Shown here: positions 1 to 6,777 of the stretch, one piece after another | Numbering within the stretch: the first letter of the stretch is position 1 | Layout: the number at the start of each line of letters is the position of its first letter | Source: Nocardioides sp. | GTDB taxonomy: Bacteria > Actinomycetota > Actinomycetes > Propionibacteriales > Nocardioidaceae | NCBI GenBank assembly: GCA_003519585.1 | Contig: DOWL01000012.1 | Location: 970 to 14,019, forward strand | Length of the DNA: 13,050 nt | Reading direction: 5' to 3' | Notes under the pieces: generated by a model | The model's input: the letters and a program-made list of their open reading frames with translations, nothing else | Told to the model about the DNA's origin: nothing | Databases searched by the model: none | Translations under genes and position numbers: made by a program

Positions 1-729
1 AAGGTCGCCGTCGTCACCGGCGCCTCCAGCGGACTGGGCGTCGCGTTCGCCCAGGCGCTCGCCGAGGCCGGCGCCGACGTCGCGCTCGGCGCCCGCCGGG
101 TCGAGCGGCTCGCCGACACCGCGGCGCTGGTCGAGAAGGCCGGCCGCAAGGCTCTCACCCACGGCACCGACGTGGCCGACCCGCAGTCGTGCACCGACTT
201 GGTGGCGCTCGCGATGGAGGAGTTCGGCCGCGTCGACGTCCTGGTCAACAACGCTGGGGTCGGTACGGCGGTGCCGGCGACCCACGAGACGCCGGAGCAG
301 TTCCGGCAGGTGATCGACGTCAACCTCAACGGCTGCTATTGGATGGCGCAGGCCTGCGGGCGGGTCATGCAGCCGGGGTCGAGCATCATCAACATCAGCT
401 CGGCGCTCGGGATCACGACAGCCGGGCTGCCGCAGGCGGCGTACGCCTCCTCGAAGGCAGCGCTGATCGGGCTGACCCGCGACCTGGCTCAGCAGTGGAC
501 CGGCCGCAAGGGCATCCGCGTCAACGCGATCGCTCCCGGCTTCTTCGAGTCCGAGATGACCGACCATTACCCACCCGGCTACCTCGAAGCCCAGAAGGCG
601 CGGATCCCGTCGGGCCGCAAGGGCGATCCGGCCGAGCTGGCCGCGACCGTCGTCTTCCTCGCTTCCGACGCTGCCGGCTACATCACTGGGCAGACGCTGG
701 CCGTCGACGGCGGGATGACGATCACCTGA
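1..729 (+). CDS. SDR family NAD(P)-dependent oxidoreductase (5' truncated)
   Basis: A classical short-chain dehydrogenase/reductase that interconverts an alcohol and a ketone with NAD(P)(H) in the cytoplasm. The reading frame is open from base 1, so the start codon lies outside the window; 242 residues are present and about 5-12 are probably missing from a family length near 250. Seen, in fragment numbering: the cofactor motif TGASSGLG at 6-13, NNAG at 83-86, the catalytic serine near 134 (NISSALG), and the YxxxK pair Y148/K152 in YASSK. The C-terminus ends in the usual SDR segment with ITGQTLAVDGG. The motifs make the family certain. The substrate cannot be read; FabG-like, gluconate- and steroid-type enzymes all share these features. 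It converges with the next gene on the minus strand, with only 24 nt between stop codons, so it is not part of that unit. Confidence 0.93.
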   Translation, partial: KVAVVTGASSGLGVAFAQALAEAGADVALGARRVERLADTAALVEKAGRKALTHGTDVADPQSCTDLVALAMEEFGRVDVLVNNAGVGTAVPATHETPEQFRQVIDVNLNGCYWMAQACGRVMQPGSSIINISSALGITTAGLPQAAYASSKAALIGLTRDLAQQWTGRKGIRVNAIAPGFFESEMTDHYPPGYLEAQKARIPSGRKGDPAELAATVVFLASDAAGYITGQTLAVDGGMTIT

Positions 730-751
730 GGTACGCCGTGGCTCGACGCGT

Positions 752-772
752 GGTCACTCGTTGACGAGTACC
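752..772. terminator. Possible bidirectional terminator hairpin between convergent genes
   Basis: A small dyad lies over the 3' end of the minus-strand anchored-protein gene: ACTCG at 756-760 and CGAGT at 765-769 around a TTGA loop, extended by GGT/ACC with one bulged base. It sits between two converging stop codons (729 and 754), where a shared terminator would be expected. There is no T-tract on either side, so function is a guess. Confidence 0.3.
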
Positions 773-1317
773 GGGACGCCGATCGCGGCCGCCACGGTCT
801 GGCCGGCAACGGCCTTGGGAGCTCGGATCCGGAAGGACTCCGTCTCGTTGGGCGAGCCTGCCTCCTCATGCGAATGGCCTTCCTCCTCCTGGAGGTGGAA
901 GACCGCGCGACCGGTGCCGAGGAAGTCGCCGCGGTCGTCGTAGAACCCGGCGAGCACCTGTAGTTCGAGGATCTCGCTGACATCGCTGACGACGGTCAGG
1001 CTGCCGGAGACGACGCCGTCGGCCACCGTGACGTCCGAGAGGGTGAAGCGGTCGTCGAACGGGCCCGGGACCGTAACGACAGTCCCGGATGGTGGGGCTG
1101 CGGTGTCGATGCCGGCCAGCGTGGGCTCGCCCGTGGGGGCGGCCAGATCGGGGAACGAGGTCGCGGCGACGGTCGACGGATCGACGGACCCGGTCGGCGA
1201 TGCGGCGGCCTGCGCTGCGGGATCGTCGCCCGACCAGACGAGAGCGGCGAGGCCACCCACGGCAGCCGCCACGACTGCGGCAGCGATGACGGTGATCAGG
1301 GTGGTGCGGCGTGACAT
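754..1317 (-). CDS. Small membrane-anchored extracellular protein, FxLYD-like domain
   Basis: A 187-residue protein of unknown function. Residues 1-6 are basic (MSRRTT), 7-28 form one hydrophobic Ala/Val-rich segment, and there is no clear signal-peptidase or lipobox site, so it is probably anchored with its C-terminal part outside. A Pro/Ala/Thr-rich linker (about 30-85) leads to a domain at about 87-185. The run FTLSDVTVADGVVSGSL followed by GFYDDRGDFLGTG resembles the beta-sandwich FxLYD fold found in secreted bacterial proteins; this is my pattern reading, not a search result. An acidic/histidine patch EEEGHSHEE lies near 144-152. The start is supported by a TAAGGAG ribosome site 11 nt upstream. 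It lies 85 nt behind the alkaline phosphatase on the same strand, so co-expression is likely, although a strong hairpin intervenes. Confidence 0.8.
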   Translation of the reverse strand: MSRRTTLITVIAAAVVAAAVGGLAALVWSGDDPAAQAAASPTGSVDPSTVAATSFPDLAAPTGEPTLAGIDTAAPPSGTVVTVPGPFDDRFTLSDVTVADGVVSGSLTVVSDVSEILELQVLAGFYDDRGDFLGTGRAVFHLQEEEGHSHEEAGSPNETESFRIRAPKAVAGQTVAAAIGVPVLVNE

Positions 1318-1328
1318 CGGTCGTGGTG

Positions 1329-1335
1329 CTCCTTA
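1329..1335 (-). promoter_or_regulatory. Strong Shine-Dalgarno of the anchored-protein gene
   Basis: On the minus strand TAAGGAG stands 11 nt before the ATG at 1317 and only 8 nt after the hairpin at 1344-1377. The site fixes the start. Because it is so close to the hairpin, the structure could either protect a processed transcript end or control readthrough into this gene. Confidence 0.7.
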
Positions 1336-1343
1336 GGAAAGGG

Positions 1344-1377
1344 GTGGTGGGAGGCCGGCGGGCCGGCCTCCCACCAC
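1344..1377 (-). terminator. 16-bp perfect hairpin after the alkaline phosphatase gene
   Basis: Arms 1344-1359 and 1362-1377 are perfectly complementary over 16 bp, separated by two bases (the inner pairs would open to form a loop). It lies 25 nt beyond the phosphatase stop codon. On the minus strand the stem is followed by CCCTTTCC, a short weak pyrimidine tract; on the plus strand it is followed by G-rich sequence, so any terminator works in the minus direction. It may terminate most phosphatase transcripts while letting some pass into the downstream gene, or it may stabilise a 3' end. Confidence 0.6.
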
Positions 1378-1402
1378 GGGGGTGCTGCTCAGGCGTGGAT
1401 CC

Positions 1403-2908
1403 TCAGTGGACGATCTTCAGGGCCCCACCGACGATGCCGAACAGGTCGGTGTTGTCGATGCTCCCCTCGAGTTCGTCGGAGTCCGGGCCGTAGGCGAAGA
1501 CCGGGACATCCGCGCCCGTGTGGTTGCCGGAGAGGTAGGTCAACCACAGCGACGCCTCAGGCGTGCCGTCCACGACCCCGGCCGGGTCGTCGGGGGTGCG
1601 GAAGGTCGCCGGCGCGAAGTTCGCCGGGTCACCGGAGCCGGCGCCGTTGATGATGCCGCTGGACCGGACCGGGTCCTTGGTCCCACCGGCTGGCCGCGAC
1701 GGCGTCGAGTTGTTCGCCGGGTTGCCGGAGTCGGCGTTGGCCGGCGGCGTCGTCGCCTCGGCGTTGGTGAAGGTGCCCTTCTCGATGATGTTGAAGCCGG
1801 CGCACTCGTGGTCCGCGGTGACGATGACCAGCGTGTGACCGTCCTTCTTGGCGAAGTCGTAGGCGACCTTGACCGCCTCGTCGAACGCCTTCATCTCCTC
1901 GAGCGTCTGAGCCGCGTCGTTGGCGTGCGAACGCTTGTCGATCAACGCCCCCTCGACCTGGAGGTAGAAGCCTCTGCTGTTGCCCTTCTTGAGCAAGTCG
2001 ATGGCCTTCTTGGTCATCTCGGCGACCGTCGGCTCCTGTGCCTGCACCGAAGCGGGGTTCTCGCGCTTGTACTTCTCGATGGTCATGTTGCCCTTGTTGA
2101 AGAGCGCGAAGACCTTCTTGGACGACGCACCGGCGAGGTCGCTCTTCGTGGCGACCGTCTGGCTCGTCGGCGACCCGAGGACGTCGTACCCGTTGGCCTC
2201 GAGCGCCGACTCGTCAGCAGCGTCGAAGCGGGACAGTCCGCCGCCCAGGATCACGTCGGCGGTGTTGTTGCGCGCGATCTGGTCGGCGATCGGCGTCACC
2301 CGGACGTCGGTCGTCGGCAGGTTCGCGCCACCCGTGAGTGCGGGGTTCTGGCAGGCCGCGTCGGAGTACGTCGGGCCCTGGCAGCCACGGAGCAGCGCGT
2401 GGCTCATCTGCCCGGCGGGCGTCGCGTCGGTGATCTCGGCGGTGGAGACGTTGCCGGTGCGCAGCCCGGCCAACTTGGCGTACTCCATGATCGTCGGCAC
2501 CACGTTGCCCTTGGCGTCCACCCCGAGGGCCGCGTTGTAGGTCTTCACGCCTGACGACCACGCGGTCGCCGCGGACGCCGAGTCGGTGACGTAGTTGGGG
2601 GCGAAGTCGGCGTCGCCCGGCTGCCCGGAGGCCTGCTGCACGGCGTACGTACTCACCTGGCCAACCGCGGGGAACTTCTCCATGTTGAGCTTGCCGTCGG
2701 CGCCGTAGTAGCGCTCGCGGGCCGCGGTCACGTGGGTGCGCCCCATGCCGTCGCCCAGCAGGTAGATGACGTTCTTGATCTTGGGCTTGCTCTGGCCGTG
2801 CCCGTGGCCGTGTCCGCCGGTCGCGTTGGCGACGCCCATCGAGCCGGCAACGCCGGCTGCGACGACGAGGGCGAGCGCCGCGGCAAGGCCGCGTGAGGGT
2901 TTACGCAT
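1403..2908 (-). CDS. phoA: Secreted alkaline phosphatase, PhoA family
   Basis: Hydrolyses phosphate monoesters outside the membrane to supply phosphate. The 501-residue protein begins with a signal peptide (basic MRKPSR, hydrophobic 8-25, likely cleavage after ANA at about 29), followed by a His-rich stretch GGHGHGHGQ. The conserved core is complete. By analogy with E. coli PhoA: D53 in GDGMG, nucleophile S110 in VTDSASAATAWSSG, D161/T163 in TDATPA, E319, D324 and H328 in the QVEGALIDKRSH block, D366/H367 in TADH, and H463 in GNHTG. These match the two-zinc, one-magnesium site. An insertion rich in Asn, Pro, Ser and Gly (about 385-450) is probably a surface loop. A GGAAGGA ribosome site lies about 10 nt before the ATG. 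It is first in a minus-strand pair, divergent from the monooxygenase gene, with a PHO-box-like repeat about 100 nt upstream that suggests PhoP control. Confidence 0.95.
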   Translation of the reverse strand: MRKPSRGLAAALALVVAAGVAGSMGVANATGGHGHGHGQSKPKIKNVIYLLGDGMGRTHVTAARERYYGADGKLNMEKFPAVGQVSTYAVQQASGQPGDADFAPNYVTDSASAATAWSSGVKTYNAALGVDAKGNVVPTIMEYAKLAGLRTGNVSTAEITDATPAGQMSHALLRGCQGPTYSDAACQNPALTGGANLPTTDVRVTPIADQIARNNTADVILGGGLSRFDAADESALEANGYDVLGSPTSQTVATKSDLAGASSKKVFALFNKGNMTIEKYKRENPASVQAQEPTVAEMTKKAIDLLKKGNSRGFYLQVEGALIDKRSHANDAAQTLEEMKAFDEAVKVAYDFAKKDGHTLVIVTADHECAGFNIIEKGTFTNAEATTPPANADSGNPANNSTPSRPAGGTKDPVRSSGIINGAGSGDPANFAPATFRTPDDPAGVVDGTPEASLWLTYLSGNHTGADVPVFAYGPDSDELEGSIDNTDLFGIVGGALKIVH

Positions 2909-3007
2909 GTGAGGTCCGTCCTTCCGTACGGGCGCGCTCTGCGTCCGCTCGCGAACCTAGGAAGAGCGCCTCAATACCAGCCCTAGACCACATGACGTTT
3001 CGCTACG

Positions 3008-3029
3008 CCTGGGTGAACTCCCGACGAAC
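3008..3029 (-). promoter_or_regulatory. Candidate PHO box (two 11-bp direct-repeat units) upstream of phoA
   Basis: Read on the minus strand, two adjacent 11-nt units occur. GTTCGTCGGGA (3029-3019) matches 8 of 11 positions, and GTTCACCCAGG (3018-3008) matches all 11 positions, of the streptomycete PhoP unit G(G/T)TCAYYYR(G/C)G recalled from the literature. The tandem 11-nt phasing and the position about 100 nt ahead of an alkaline phosphatase gene are what a PhoP operator should look like. The site also lies about 40-60 nt upstream of the divergent monooxygenase start, so it could affect both. Confidence 0.6.
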
Positions 3030-3053
3030 CGGTTCTGCTCGACTCGGTTCGTC
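3023..3053. promoter_or_regulatory. 8-bp inverted repeat in the phoA/monooxygenase intergenic region
   Basis: GACGAACC (3023-3030) and GGTTCGTC (3046-3053) are perfect complements separated by 15 nt. The left half also belongs to a 10-bp palindrome, GAACCGGTTC (3026-3035), and overlaps the weaker PHO-box unit. The right half abuts the -10 box of the monooxygenase gene. This is a good geometry for a dimeric repressor operator, but no regulator is identified. Confidence 0.35.
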
Positions 3054-3059
3054 TAGGGT
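3054..3059 (+). promoter_or_regulatory. Leaderless-type -10 box of the monooxygenase gene
   Basis: TAGGGT (in GTCTAGGGT) ends 8 nt before the GTG at 3068. No Shine-Dalgarno is present, so transcription probably starts at or next to the start codon. The same nine bases occur before the VOC gene at 8541-8549. No good -35 box is seen. Confidence 0.5.
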
Positions 3060-3067
3060 GCGGAGCC

Positions 3068-4525
3068 GTGAGCGGGCCTCGGGTGGTGATCGTCGGCGCG
3101 GGGTTCGGCGGCCTGGGAGCTGCTCGCGCGCTGCGGGAGCAGGGCATCGACGACATCACCGTGCTCGAGCGTGCCGAGACGGTGGGTGGGGTCTGGCGCG
3201 ACAACACCTATCCGGGGGCGGCGTGCGACGTGCCGTCGCCGCTCTACTCCTGGTCGTGGGCGCTCAATCCGACGTGGAGCCATCGGTACTCCGGACAGGC
3301 GGAGATCCTGGACTACCTCCGGCGCGCGGCAGGCGATGCCGGGCTGCTCGACCTGGTCCGCACCGGTCAGGACGTCACCGCCGCGAGCTGGGACCAGGCG
3401 ACCGCGACCTGGCGCATCGAGACCAGCGACGGGACGGCGTCCGAGGCCGACCTGGTCGTCTCGGCAGTCGGTCAGCTCTCCGACCCGGTGGTGCCCGAAC
3501 TGCCGGGCCGCAGCTCCTTCACCGGGTCGGCGTTCCACTCGGCGCAATGGCGTCACGATGTGCCGCTCGACGGTGCGCGGGTGGCCGTGGTCGGCACCGG
3601 CGCCAGCGCGATCCAGTTCGTCCCCGCCATCGCGGACCGGGTCGCTGCGCTCACGGTCTTCCAACGCTCGGCGCCGTACGTCGTCCCGAAGCCGGACACG
3701 GAGTACCGTCGCGGCCACCATCGGCTCTTCGAGCGGTATCCCGCGGTGATGAAGGGCGAGCGTGGGAGCACCTTCCACCTCACCGAACTCCTCAACCGCG
3801 CCCTGAGCGGCGACTCGATGCTGGAGAAGCCGTTGCTCGCCGCCGTCCGCCAGGCGTGGCGGGCGCAGCTGCGGCTCCAGGTCAAAGATCCAGCGCTGCG
3901 CCGGAGGCTGGTGCCCGACTACCCGATCGGCTGCAAGCGGATCCTGTTCAGCAACGACTGGTACCGCGCGCTCGACCGCGACCACGTCGACGTCGTCACC
4001 GAGGCGGTGGCCGCGGTCGAGCCGACCGGCGTACGCACGGTCGACGGCTCCCGCTACGAAGCGGACGTGCTCATCTGGGGCACCGGCTTCGCCGCCACCG
4101 AATTCCTACGGACCATCGAGGTCACCGGCCGCGACGGCCTCTCACTGCACGACGTGTGGAAGGGCGGAGCGACGGCGTACCTCGGGATCGGCGTGCCGGG
4201 CTTCCCGAACCTGTTCTGCGTCTACGGCCCCAACACCAACCTGGGCGGCAGCTCGATCATCGGCATGATGGAGGCGCAGGCCAGCTGGATCGCCCAGGTG
4301 GCCCGCCGGATCGCCGACTCCCGCCACCGTGCCTTCGAGGTGCGTCCCGAGGTGGCCGAGCGCTACGACACCGAGCTTCAGTCGCGGCTGAGTCGCAGCG
4401 TGTGGGCGGCGTGCGACAACTGGTACCGCGACGGCGGCCGGATCACCACGAACTGGCCAGGGCGTGTGGGTGAATACCGCGACCGGCTGAGCCGGGTGGT
4501 GTGGGCCGACCTCGTTGCCTCCTGA
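3068..4525 (+). CDS. Flavin-containing monooxygenase, Baeyer-Villiger type
   Basis: A 485-residue FAD- and NADPH-dependent oxygenase, expected to insert oxygen next to a ketone carbonyl (giving an ester or lactone) or to oxidise a heteroatom. Seen: FAD Rossmann motif GAGFGGLG at 10-17; YPGAACDVPSPLYSWSW at 48-64, typical of this group; the fingerprint FxGxxxHxxxW with F151, G153, H157 and W161; the NADPH Rossmann motif VVGTGASAIQ at about 174-183; and the GTG linker motif at 338-340. The residue after W161 is Arg, where the type I consensus has Pro or Asp, so the exact reaction is uncertain. The start is GTG, chosen because the frame opens there and a -10-like box lies 8 nt upstream. An alpha/beta hydrolase gene follows after 53 nt, which fits ester cleavage after Baeyer-Villiger oxidation. 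The substrate cannot be read. Confidence 0.9.
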   Translation: MSGPRVVIVGAGFGGLGAARALREQGIDDITVLERAETVGGVWRDNTYPGAACDVPSPLYSWSWALNPTWSHRYSGQAEILDYLRRAAGDAGLLDLVRTGQDVTAASWDQATATWRIETSDGTASEADLVVSAVGQLSDPVVPELPGRSSFTGSAFHSAQWRHDVPLDGARVAVVGTGASAIQFVPAIADRVAALTVFQRSAPYVVPKPDTEYRRGHHRLFERYPAVMKGERGSTFHLTELLNRALSGDSMLEKPLLAAVRQAWRAQLRLQVKDPALRRRLVPDYPIGCKRILFSNDWYRALDRDHVDVVTEAVAAVEPTGVRTVDGSRYEADVLIWGTGFAATEFLRTIEVTGRDGLSLHDVWKGGATAYLGIGVPGFPNLFCVYGPNTNLGGSSIIGMMEAQASWIAQVARRIADSRHRAFEVRPEVAERYDTELQSRLSRSVWAACDNWYRDGGRITTNWPGRVGEYRDRLSRVVWADLVAS

Positions 4526-4578
4526 GCGAGTCACCACGTGACCGATGAGTCCGTCGCGCCGTCGTGGTCTGATCCCGC

Positions 4579-5256
4579 ATGAAGACGTTCGTGCTGGTGC
4601 CCGGGGCCGGCGGCGAAGGCTGGTACTGGCACCGGGTCACTCCCCTGCTCACCGCGGCGGGCCACCGCGCGGTGGCCGTCGACCTGCCCGCCGGTGACGA
4701 GTCGGCCGGCTTCACGGCGTACGCCGACACGATCGTCGCTGCGGCAGGCGACGCGTCCGACGTGGTGTTGGTGGCGCAGTCGTTGGGCGGCTTCTCGGCT
4801 CCCCTCGCCGTCGACCGGCTCGACGTACGTCGGCTGGTGATGCTCAACGCGATGGTGCCGCGACCCGGAGAGACGTTCAGCGAATGGTGGGGCGCTGTGG
4901 GTCAGGGACCCGCGAGCCGCGCGTTCGCCGAGCAGGAGGGCCGCGACCCCGACGCGGAGTTCGACGTCGTGGAGGCGTTCTTCCACGACGTACCCGACGA
5001 CGTCGTCGCGGACGCGATGTCACGCGGCGAGCCCGAGCAGGCCGAGAAGCCGCTCGATGAGCCCTGGCCGCTCGACGCGTGGCCGGACGTCGAGACGACT
5101 GGAGTCACCAGTCGCCACGACCGGCTCTTCCCGGAGGCCTTGCAACGCACCTACCTGCACGACCGGCTCGGCATCGAGCCGACGGTCATCGACGGTGGCC
5201 ACCTGGTGGCACTGTCGAACCCGGAAGGGCTGGCCGAGGTGTTGCTCCGCGCTTGA
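4579..5256 (+). CDS. Alpha/beta-fold hydrolase (esterase-like)
   Basis: A 225-residue cytoplasmic alpha/beta hydrolase without a signal peptide. The catalytic triad is readable: S68 in the nucleophile elbow AQSLGG, D181 in TSRHDRLFP, and H208 in DGGHLVALS. The N-terminal strand ends in VPGAGG, the oxyanion-hole turn. The cap region (about 95-165) is acidic and short. Its size and VLVPGAGG...W start recall the small plant salicylate-esterase/hydroxynitrile-lyase-like branch, a family-level impression only. It lies 53 nt behind the Baeyer-Villiger-type monooxygenase on the same strand, so hydrolysis of that enzyme's ester product is a reasonable inference. No Shine-Dalgarno precedes the ATG and no clean TANNNT box is present, so its expression mode is unclear. 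Confidence 0.88.
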   Translation: MKTFVLVPGAGGEGWYWHRVTPLLTAAGHRAVAVDLPAGDESAGFTAYADTIVAAAGDASDVVLVAQSLGGFSAPLAVDRLDVRRLVMLNAMVPRPGETFSEWWGAVGQGPASRAFAEQEGRDPDAEFDVVEAFFHDVPDDVVADAMSRGEPEQAEKPLDEPWPLDAWPDVETTGVTSRHDRLFPEALQRTYLHDRLGIEPTVIDGGHLVALSNPEGLAEVLLRA

Positions 5257-5260
5257 CGGC

Positions 5261-5277
5261 CCCGAGTGGACTCCGGG
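5261..5277. terminator. Weak hairpin between convergent hydrolase and ALDH genes
   Basis: CCCGAG (5261-5266) and CTCCGGG (5271-5277) pair with one bulged base around a TGGA loop, in the 56-nt gap between two converging stop codons. It has no T-tract. The location fits a shared terminator, but the stem is weak. Confidence 0.25.
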
Positions 5278-5312
5278 AAAGGTAGACAGTCGACCGAAAT
5301 CCGAGCCGAAGG

Positions 5313-6773
5313 TCAGAACGGATACCGAGCCGGCTCCCCGCGCACGGTGATCCAGCGGGTCTCCGTGAACGCCTCGATGTTGGCATCGGCGCCACCGAGG
5401 CGACCGATACCGGAGGCACCGACGCCGCCGAACGGCACGTTCGCTTCGTCGTTCACCGTCTGGTCGTTGATGTGCACGATCCCGGTCGGGATCTGCTCGG
5501 CGAGGGCCAGGCCGCGCATGACGTCGCGGGTCACGATGCCCAGCGACAGTCCGTAGTCGCCCTCGGCGGCCAAGCGGACGGCGTCCTCGACGGTCGAGAC
5601 CCGGGTCACCGGCGCCACGGGGCCGAAGACCTCCTGGGTGAAGACCGGCGAGGTGAGCGGCACCTCCGCGAGCACGGTGGGCCGGTAGAAGAGCCGGTCG
5701 TATTCGCCGCCCGCAGCGAGTCGAGCCCCCTGGTCGACACTGGACGTGACGAGGCCGTGGATCTTGTCTCGCGCACCCTCGTCGATCACCGGACCGAGCG
5801 CGACCTGCTCCGCAGCGGGGTCCCCGACGGGCAGGTGCCCGGCCTTCGCGGCCAACTGGTCGACGAAGTCGTCATAGATGCCGTCCGCGACGAAGTAGCG
5901 GCCGGTCGTCATGCAGATCTGGCCCTGGTTGAGGAACGACGCCCAGCCGGTCAACCCGACCGCCTGCTCGACATCGGCGTCGTCGAGGACCAGCAACGCC
6001 GAGTTGCCGCCGAGCTCGAGGTGCGCGCGCTTGAGATGGCGGCCGGCGAGCTCGCCGATCGCTCGGCCAACCGATGTCGAGCCGGTGAACGAGACCACCC
6101 GCACGTGCGGATCGGTGACCATCGCCTCGCCCACGTCCCTGCCTCCGGGCAGCATCTGCAGCACCCCTGGTGGCAGGCCGGCCTCTTCGAAGATGCGGGC
6201 CATCACCGTCCCCCCGGTGACCGCCGTCCGCGGATCGGGCTTGAGGATCACGGCGTTGCCGAGCGCCAGCGCAGGTGCCACCGAACGGATGCCGAGGATG
6301 ATCGGCACGTTGAACGGCGAGATCACGGCGACCACGCCGGCCGGCACCTGCCTCGCCATCGAGAGCCGAGGCTGCTCACTGGGCAGCACCTGCCCGATCG
6401 GCCGTCCCGGCAGCGCCGCCGCCTGGTAGCACTCCTCGGCGGCGACATGCATCGCGAAGTCGGCCATGGGTGGGATCGCACCCACCTCGCGGACGTTCCA
6501 ATCGCGGATCTCGTCCGCGTGCTCCGCCCACAGATCGCCGGCCCGGCGGAGCACCATGGCCCGCGCGGTGTGCGGCAGGGCCGCCCACTCTCGCTGCGCC
6601 TCGGCTGCCGATGCCGCGGCCTCGGCGACGTCCTCGGCATCGGCCTGGCCCATCGTGCCGAGCTCCTTGCCGGTGGCGGGCTCGATGACGGCATAGGTGC
6701 CGCCACGGCCCTCGCTCCACCGCCCGCCCTTGAGAACCTGGCCCTCCCAGCCCGCTCGGTCCAGCAGTCCCAT
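5313..6773 (-). CDS. NAD(P)-dependent aldehyde dehydrogenase, benzaldehyde/vanillin type
   Basis: Oxidises an aldehyde to its carboxylic acid with NAD(P)+. The protein has 486 residues, normal for the superfamily. Seen: ISPFNVP with N155, the cofactor lysine K178 in ILKPD, the coenzyme loop FTGSTSVG at 229-236, general base E253 in LELGG, catalytic C287 in NQGQICMTTGR, and EVFGP further on. The stretch ISPFNVPIILGIRSVAPALA resembles XylC-like benzaldehyde dehydrogenases, which suggests an aromatic or hydrophobic aldehyde; this is recognition by eye. It is the second gene of a minus-strand operon, starting 4 nt after the stop of the MetE-like gene. A GGGGG ribosome site sits 7 nt before the ATG, inside the upstream gene's end. 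The two are almost certainly co-transcribed. Its stop faces the alpha/beta hydrolase gene. Confidence 0.93.
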   Translation of the reverse strand: MGLLDRAGWEGQVLKGGRWSEGRGGTYAVIEPATGKELGTMGQADAEDVAEAAASAAEAQREWAALPHTARAMVLRRAGDLWAEHADEIRDWNVREVGAIPPMADFAMHVAAEECYQAAALPGRPIGQVLPSEQPRLSMARQVPAGVVAVISPFNVPIILGIRSVAPALALGNAVILKPDPRTAVTGGTVMARIFEEAGLPPGVLQMLPGGRDVGEAMVTDPHVRVVSFTGSTSVGRAIGELAGRHLKRAHLELGGNSALLVLDDADVEQAVGLTGWASFLNQGQICMTTGRYFVADGIYDDFVDQLAAKAGHLPVGDPAAEQVALGPVIDEGARDKIHGLVTSSVDQGARLAAGGEYDRLFYRPTVLAEVPLTSPVFTQEVFGPVAPVTRVSTVEDAVRLAAEGDYGLSLGIVTRDVMRGLALAEQIPTGIVHINDQTVNDEANVPFGGVGASGIGRLGGADANIEAFTETRWITVRGEPARYPF

Positions 6774-6777
6774 CGCT

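Noticed and set aside
1028..1336. Plus-strand open frame over the anchored-protein gene
   Set aside because: Ala/Thr/Gly-rich shadow; the minus strand has a hydrophobic anchor, a structured domain and a strong ribosome site.
1382..2554. Long plus-strand open frame (390 codons) opposite the phosphatase
   Set aside because: Composition is Val/Gly/Arg/Leu shadow sequence; the minus strand encodes a complete PhoA-family enzyme with all metal ligands.
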